From JALNZU01 sp964463695 (GTDB lineage Bacteria > Bacteroidota > Bacteroidia > Bacteroidales > F082), in NCBI GenBank assembly GCA_964463695.1, contig CAYXCZ010000021.1, forward strand, positions 1 through 64,000: a stretch of DNA of 64,000 nt. The letters run 5' to 3'. This document shows positions 63,601-64,000 of the stretch, piece after piece. Below the pieces are notes generated by a model. That model saw nothing but the letters and a program-made list of their open reading frames with translations. It had not been told where the DNA came from and searched no databases. How positions within the stretch are numbered: the first letter of the stretch is position 1; every line of letters begins with the position of its first letter. The position numbers and the translations under genes are program-made.

Positions 63601-63784
63601 TAACCGCAGAGGGCGCAATGGAGACGCAGAGGGCGCAAAGGGTTTACACGTGATTAAAATTGTGATTTCTTCACCGTCATCTGACAATCAACAGATATTC
63701 ACAGTAGAACTGAAAGTAAAGATTTTCTTCTAAAAGCATGATTTCTCTGCGTTCTCTGCGCCTTCTTCGCGCCCTCTGCGGTTA
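63601..63784. repeat. 184-bp element with perfect 16-bp inverted ends
   Basis: TAACCGCAGAGGGCGC (63601-63616) is exactly repeated in reverse as GCGCCCTCTGCGGTTA (63769-63784). Next to each end are imperfect copies of the same theme (GCAGAGGGCGCAAAGGG, GCGTTCTCTGCGCC). The words match the AACCGCAGA/TTTGCG family of the array at 1-540. No transposase is present, so it is a non-autonomous or extragenic element. Confidence 0.85.
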
Positions 63785-63794
63785 AAAGAAAAAA

Positions 63795-64000
63795 ATGAAT
63801 TTGGAAATTACATTCAAGCTTTTTGCTGGTTCTGCTGGATTTATTAAAACTGTAAGCGAGAATAGTTTGCAATGGCTTTCGCTGGATGGTCATTATAACC
63901 CATCGAATAGAAAATCAGTTGTGCTAAAGCTTATTCAAAAACAAATCGGTAAATTTGCCCATAAACCTGTGATTTGGGGTTTGTTGAGTGGAAATTACTT
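63795..64000 (+). CDS. Partial open frame running off the window, related to the island modules
   Basis: ATG at 63795 opens 68 codons without a stop before the window ends. The product begins MNLEITFKLFAGSAGFIKTV, and NRKSVVLKLIQKQIGKF resembles RKLGLVKCIQKQIDKF read from the island spacers at 25.8, 27.1 and 28.1 kb. I recognise no family. It starts 11 bp after the inverted-repeat element. An overlapping minus-strand frame of 64 codons is largely read from the repeat itself and is less likely to be a gene. Confidence 0.45.
   Translation, partial: MNLEITFKLFAGSAGFIKTVSENSLQWLSLDGHYNPSNRKSVVLKLIQKQIGKFAHKPVIWGLLSGNY

Noticed and set aside
63699..63893. 64-codon minus-strand frame
   Set aside because: Nearly a third of it is translated from the inverted repeat (TAEGAKKAQRTQR), a typical artefact of this repeat family.

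Overview
The window looks like chromosomal DNA from a member of the Bacteroidota. The evidence is a SusC/SusD pair with an ECF sigma factor and FecR, type IX secretion (T9SS) C-terminal sorting domains, GldF/GldG, a HemD-DUF4271 pair, GxxExxY proteins, and promoters of the TTTG-N17-20-TAnnTTTG form without Shine-Dalgarno sequences. The pta and ackA genes point to acetate/ATP formation and so to a fermentative lifestyle. I cannot name the genus from sequence alone. No rRNA, tRNA, CRISPR array, intact insertion sequence or phage was seen.

Layout. 1-3.1 kb: a four-unit 143-bp tandem repeat (order A-B-A-B), an intact GxxExxY gene, galE, a sugar N-acetyltransferase and a truncated second GxxExxY gene. 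3.2-10.1 kb: mfd, folE and a secreted GH2 glycosidase. 10.2-16.3 kb: a secreted endonuclease/exonuclease/phosphatase facing a TonB receptor-DUF5689 lipoprotein operon, possibly a phosphodiester or nucleic-acid scavenging locus. 16.3-19.2 kb: SMP-30-like protein, hemD and DUF4271. 19.4-22.7 kb: pta, a 3-hydroxyacyl-CoA dehydrogenase-like gene and ackA in one row.

22.8-28.8 kb is an A+T-rich accessory island. Single genes (small lipoprotein, DUF4440-like/beta-lactamase-fold fusion, unknown secreted protein, beta-barrel lipoprotein, and one dead gene) are separated by related 250-450-bp modules. ACTCTGAG lies just after most of the genes and GTCAGAATT just before them. Part of the module keeps an open reading frame between copies, and a related segment lies in the reading frame that runs off the right end of the window. 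This cassette-like arrangement is the least explained part of the window.

28.8-51 kb: a GT22-type mannosyltransferase, a beta-CASP RNase, a T9SS beta-helix protein, cutC with a lipoprotein, a panB-rluA-(metallopeptidase/beta-propeller/barrel)-flavin protein-lipoprotein row, gldF-gldG-DUF4340, a YCII-like protein, gpsA and a large MscS channel. 51.4-62.6 kb: a secreted metallophosphoesterase and a double-LamG protein that share the same LamG module and T9SS tail, next to SusD, SusC, FecR and the ECF sigma factor; together they look like a regulated surface uptake system. 62.6-64 kb: a TauE/SafE-type permease and a 184-bp inverted-repeat element of the same AACCGCAGA family as the left-end repeat.
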